Shown here piece after piece: positions 61,401 through 64,000 of a stretch of 64,000 nt of DNA (position 1 is the first letter of the stretch; every line of letters begins with the position of its first letter). The position numbers were made by a program, and so were the translations under genes. A model generated the notes under the pieces. The model was given only the letters and a program-made list of their open reading frames with translations. It ran no database searches and was not told the DNA's origin. Source of the stretch: Flavobacterium fontis (GTDB taxonomy: Bacteria; Bacteroidota; Bacteroidia; Flavobacteriales; Flavobacteriaceae); NCBI RefSeq assembly GCF_900129405.1, contig NZ_FQVQ01000014.1, positions 33,770 to 97,769 of the forward strand. Direction: 5' to 3'.

Positions 61401-64000
61401 GGATTTCGGGAACGTGGTCGCCTGCTTTGAATAATACAACCACAACAACCTATACCTTTACCCCCAATGCCGGGCAGTGCGCTATCACCACTACCTTGAC
61501 CATTACGGTCAATCCGCAAGTGACGCCTACCTTTACCGCTGTAGCGCCCATTTGTTCGGGAGCGACTTTAGCGGCTTTGCCTACGACATCGAACAATGGA
61601 ATTTCGGGAACGTGGTCGCCTGCTTTGAATAACACAGCCACAACGACATATACCTTTACCCCCAATGCCGGGCAGTGCGCGACGACCACAACCTTGACCA
61701 TTACGGTCAATCCGCAAGTGACGCCCACCTTTACCGCTGTAGCGCCGATTTGTGCAGGAGCGACCCTTACGGCATTGCCTACGACATCGAACAACGGAAT
61801 TTCGGGAACGTGGGCACCTGCACTCAACAACACAGCCACAACAACGTATACCTTTACCCCCAATGCCGGGCAGTGCGCCACGACTACAACCTTGACCATT
61901 ACGGTCAATCCGCAAGTGACGCCTACCTTTACCGCTGTAGCGCCCATTTGTTCGGGAGCGACTTTAGCGGCTTTGCCTACCACATCGAACAATGGAATTT
62001 TGGGAACGTGGTCGCCTGCTTTGAATAACACAGCCACAACGACATATACCTTTACCCCCAATGCAGGACAGTGTGCGACGACCACAACCTTGACCATTAC
62101 GGTCAATCCGCAAGTGACGCCCACCTTTACCGCTTTAGCGCCGATTTGTTCGGGAGCGACCCTTACGGCATTGCCTACTACATCGAACAACGGAATTTCG
62201 GGAACGTGGGCACCTGCACTCAACAACACAGCCACAACAACGTATACCTTTACCCCCAATGCCGGGCAGTGCGCTATCACCACTACCTTGACCATTACTG
62301 TTAATCCGCAGGTGACGCCCACCTTTACCGCTGTAGCGCCGATTTGTTCGGGAGCGACGGTAGCGGCTTTGCCTACGACATCGAACAACGGAATTTCGGG
62401 AACGTGGGCACCTGCACTCAACAACACAGCCACAACAACGTATACCTTTACCCCCAATGCCGGGCAGTGCGCTATCACCACTACCTTGACCATTACTGTT
62501 AATCCGCAGGTGACGCCCACCTTTACCGCTGTAGCGCCGATTTGTTCGGGAGCGACGGTAGCGGCTTTGCCAACTACATCGAACAACGGGATTTCGGGAA
62601 CGTGGTCGCCAGCATTAAACAACTCAGCCACAACAACGTATACCTTCACCCCCAATGCAGGGCAGTGCGCCACCACTACAACCTTGACCATTACGGTCAA
62701 TCCGCAAGTGACGCCCACCTTTACCGCTGTAGCGCCGATTTGTTCGGGAGCGACCCTTACGGCATTGCCTACGACATCGAATAATGGGATTTCGGGAACG
62801 TGGGCACCGGCACTCAACAACACAGCCACAACGACGTATACCTTTACCCCCAATGCCGGGCAGTGTGCGACCACTACAACCTTGACCATTACGGTCAATC
62901 CGCAGGTGTCGCCCACCTTTACTGCTGTAGTACCGATTTGTTCGGGAGCGACGGTAGCGGCTTTGCCTACAACATCGAATAATGGGATTACAGGAACGTG
63001 GTCACCGACTTTGAATAACACAGCCACAACGACGTATACTTTTACCCCCAATGCAGGGCAGTGTGCCACCACTACAACCTTGACCATTACGATCAATCCG
63101 CAGGTGACGCCTACCTTTACCGCTGTAGCGCCCATTTGTTCGGGAGCGACCTTAGCGGCTTTGCCTACGACATCGAACAACGGGATTTCGGGAACGTGGG
63201 CACCGGCACTCAACAACACAGGCACAACAACGTATACCTTCACCCCCAATGCAGGGCAGTGCGCCACCACCACAACCTTGACCATTACGGTCAATACGCA
63301 AGTAACGCCCACCTTTACTGCCGTGGCGCCGATTTGTGCAGGAGCGACGGTAGCGGCTTTGCCTACGACATCGAACAACGGAATTTCGGGAACGTGGTCG
63401 CCAATATTAAACAACACAGCCACAACAACGTATACCTTTACCCCCAATGCCGGGCAGTGCGCCACCACTACAACTTTGACTATTACCGTCAATCCGCAGG
63501 TGACGCCCACTTTTACCGCCGTAGCGCCGATTTGTTCAGGAGCGACCTTAGCGGCATTGCCTACGACATCGAACAATGGGATTTCTGGAACTTGGGCACC
63601 GGCACTCAACAACACAGCCACAACGACGTATACCTTTACTCCCAATGCAGGGCAGTGCGCCACCACCACGACCTTGACCATTACCGTCAATCCGCAAGTG
63701 ACGCCAACTTTTGCGATTGCTAATCAAACCTATTGTCAAGGGAGTCCTGTGATACAACCGCTATTACCTACTAATTCCAGTAATGGACTTGTGGGAACGT
63801 GGAATCCTGCTTCGATTTCAACAGCCCTTGTAGGAGTGACTACCTACACATTTACACCCTCGGCGCCATGTGCGTTACCTTATAGTTTTACAGTAACTAT
63901 ATTCTCCGCCCCCACCGCCAACACGCCCACCCCATACGAAGTGTGTGATGACAACAACGATGGTGTGGCGTGTACTTTTGTGTTGGGCACAAAGACTCCG
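58475..64000 (+). CDS. Giant repeat-containing secreted/adhesin-like protein (partial, 3' end outside)
   Basis: The frame is open from ATG 58475 to the window edge, 1,842 codons. A signal peptide (1-19, ending KTLAQ) is followed by two beta-sandwich domains of the kind in Bacteroidota surface proteins (about 20-165 and 166-310; CATATPIVVGNG, CATAQTLCNLGNV). A PKD domain (about 315-390, SWNFGDGSTATVENPIHTYS) and a proprotein-convertase-P-like domain (about 430-565, NITHTWNSDLDIYLQAPNGT) come next. Seventeen 66-residue repeats fill about 621-1,742, then a divergent unit and a change to PYEVCDDNNDG. Thr is extremely frequent. It should be exported, probably by T9SS with a C-terminal sorting domain beyond the window. 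Confidence 0.9.
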   Translation, partial: MKIRILIYSLLFGLKTLAQPANNTCATATPIVVGNGTCNSILYDNTGANTLGNPPTPACWTPNSMSHTVWFSFVATTADIELSSNFGGTLANTQIAVYSGTCGSLTQIACQEDVNTAAGLLHTNVILHGLTPGNTYYVAIDGNGNTTGTFGICAQEAQPLGPPLPVQDCATAQTLCNLGNVSVPDGPGGVGTSVESPSCFGAPGERSSSWYTFTAATNGVLAFTITPNAAVDYDFAVYDTTTSCPGTELSCNWSGVLGSTGLGCTGVQCNPTINVVAGNTYTILVDRFTANSSAGFTLDFTGTTATFASPNPSFTANTACLGNPTQFTNTTNGNFTYSWNFGDGSTATVENPIHTYSAAGTYPVTLLLTAVPGGCQNQIIQNVTVTPLPTVDAGANATICPGDCITLSGTTNATGGSSAPIAFTNTTAVAIPDSDTTTGAVSTIAVSGISPTIVSTGSIVSVCLNITHTWNSDLDIYLQAPNGTRIELSTDNGGIDDNYTNTCFSMSAATLITAGTSPFTGSFIPEQSFNLFNGSAINGNWQLIVQDDAGGDLGTINNWSISFNNLLPTFSWSPTTGMTNANTLTPTVCPTATTTYTLTANNGATCVVTDTVTISVNGSTTPTFTAVAPICAGATLTALPTTSNNGILGTWSPALNNTATTTYTFTPNAGQCATTTTLTVTVNPQVTPTFTAVSPICSGATLAALPTTSNNGISGTWSPALNNTATTTYTFTPNAGQCATTTTLTITVNPQVTPTFTAVAPICSGATLAALPTTSNNGILGTWAPALNNSATTTYTFTPNAGQCATTTTLTITVNPQVTPTFTAVAPICSGATLAALPTTSNNGILGTWAPALNNSATTTYTFTPNAGQCATTTTLTITVNPQVTPTFTAVAPICSGATVAALPTTSNNGISGTWSPALNNTATTTYTFTPNAGQCATTTTMTITVNPQVTPTFTAVAPICSGATLAALPTTSNNGISGTWSPALNNTTTTTYTFTPNAGQCAITTTLTITVNPQVTPTFTAVAPICSGATLAALPTTSNNGISGTWSPALNNTATTTYTFTPNAGQCATTTTLTITVNPQVTPTFTAVAPICAGATLTALPTTSNNGISGTWAPALNNTATTTYTFTPNAGQCATTTTLTITVNPQVTPTFTAVAPICSGATLAALPTTSNNGILGTWSPALNNTATTTYTFTPNAGQCATTTTLTITVNPQVTPTFTALAPICSGATLTALPTTSNNGISGTWAPALNNTATTTYTFTPNAGQCAITTTLTITVNPQVTPTFTAVAPICSGATVAALPTTSNNGISGTWAPALNNTATTTYTFTPNAGQCAITTTLTITVNPQVTPTFTAVAPICSGATVAALPTTSNNGISGTWSPALNNSATTTYTFTPNAGQCATTTTLTITVNPQVTPTFTAVAPICSGATLTALPTTSNNGISGTWAPALNNTATTTYTFTPNAGQCATTTTLTITVNPQVSPTFTAVVPICSGATVAALPTTSNNGITGTWSPTLNNTATTTYTFTPNAGQCATTTTLTITINPQVTPTFTAVAPICSGATLAALPTTSNNGISGTWAPALNNTGTTTYTFTPNAGQCATTTTLTITVNTQVTPTFTAVAPICAGATVAALPTTSNNGISGTWSPILNNTATTTYTFTPNAGQCATTTTLTITVNPQVTPTFTAVAPICSGATLAALPTTSNNGISGTWAPALNNTATTTYTFTPNAGQCATTTTLTITVNPQVTPTFAIANQTYCQGSPVIQPLLPTNSSNGLVGTWNPASISTALVGVTTYTFTPSAPCALPYSFTVTIFSAPTANTPTPYEVCDDNNDGVACTFVLGTKTP
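60335..63700 (+). repeat. Seventeen tandem 198-bp repeats, exact period
   Basis: Units start every 198 bases from 60335 to 63503 without a single insertion or deletion (17 x 198 = 3,366). Each encodes 66 residues: TPTFTAVAPICSGATLAALP, TTSNNGISGTWSPALNN, TATTTYTFTPNAGQCATTTT and LTITVNPQV. Each unit has two Cys (PIC, GQC), which could pair. Copies differ by a few substitutions. A divergent eighteenth unit starts at 63701. Confidence 0.95.

Noticed and set aside
61450..63690. Long open frame of 746 codons on the minus strand (and a second at 60259-61443) across the 198-bp repeats
   Set aside because: It is the shadow of the plus-strand repeat protein: the period is a multiple of three, so one stop-free antisense unit stays open in all copies. 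It has no start context or signal, and the plus-strand frame has a signal peptide and recognisable domains.
60335..63700. CRISPR-like or satellite repeat
   Set aside because: The 198-bp period keeps the reading frame and encodes a regular 66-residue protein unit.

Overview
The window looks like a chromosome segment of a Flavobacterium-like member of the Bacteroidota. The evidence is an A+T-rich sequence, TAnnTTTG-type -7 promoter motifs, Bacteroidota-type families (RteC, an IntDOT-like integrase lacking Arg I, DUF2911, DUF3347, DUF6943) and a giant repeat-rich secreted protein of the gliding/T9SS type. No species is assigned.

Left flank (1-17.2 kb), core chromosome. A nitric-oxide sensing trio (H-NOX, HNOBA-type histidine kinase, response regulator) is followed by dihydrolipoyl dehydrogenase, a divergent Lrp regulator / Cys-Met PLP lyase pair, an amino-acid permease and a redox cluster (2-Cys peroxiredoxin, thioredoxin, small acidic protein). 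A tight plus-strand run then reads tpx, diacylglycerol kinase, ftsK, lolA, lptF/G-type permease and ribBA. The ribBA product has lost the zinc cysteines of its GTP cyclohydrolase half. Non-coding tandem repeats with hairpins close the flank.

Island (17,217-56,605). An 18-bp direct repeat equal to the 3' end of tRNA-Ser(UGA) marks both ends of a 39.4-kb integrated element. The integrase lies next to the tRNA, with RteC, an excisionase-like protein, a P-loop ATPase and a winged-helix protein beside it. I see no relaxase or conjugation genes. The cargo is two long minus-strand metal-resistance clusters. One (51.8-42.6 kb) is Czc/Znt-like: a czcA-tolC fusion, czcB, HMA protein, DUF3703, Zn/Cd-type P-ATPase and two Cys-rich small proteins. 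The other (42.4-21.4 kb) is copper/silver/mercury-like: DUF3347 proteins, a beta-propeller, TlpA and HMA proteins, a CusA split by one in-frame stop, TolC, two CusB-like adaptors, a restriction-nuclease-like protein, an AraC regulator with a CxxC domain, a Cu-ATPase, MerC-GDCCVxC, DUF2911 and a multicopper oxidase with an extra C-terminal barrel-like region. The left end holds an unexplained four-gene cassette (17.9-19.5 kb). Next to it is a ~0.9-kb non-coding array of long hairpins in which every wobble pair I could align is G.T on the plus strand.

Right flank (56.6-64 kb). tRNA-Ser is followed by a LuxR-type response regulator, a small secreted protein, and the start of a giant secreted protein. 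That protein carries 17 exact-period 198-bp repeats and runs off the window.

How the parts work together: the P-ATPases would pump metal out of the cytoplasm. The RND-adaptor-TolC systems would carry it across the outer membrane, the periplasmic Met/His/Cys-rich proteins would bind or oxidise it, and the metal-binding AraC protein would probably sense it. The island's end genes probably handle excision and integration.
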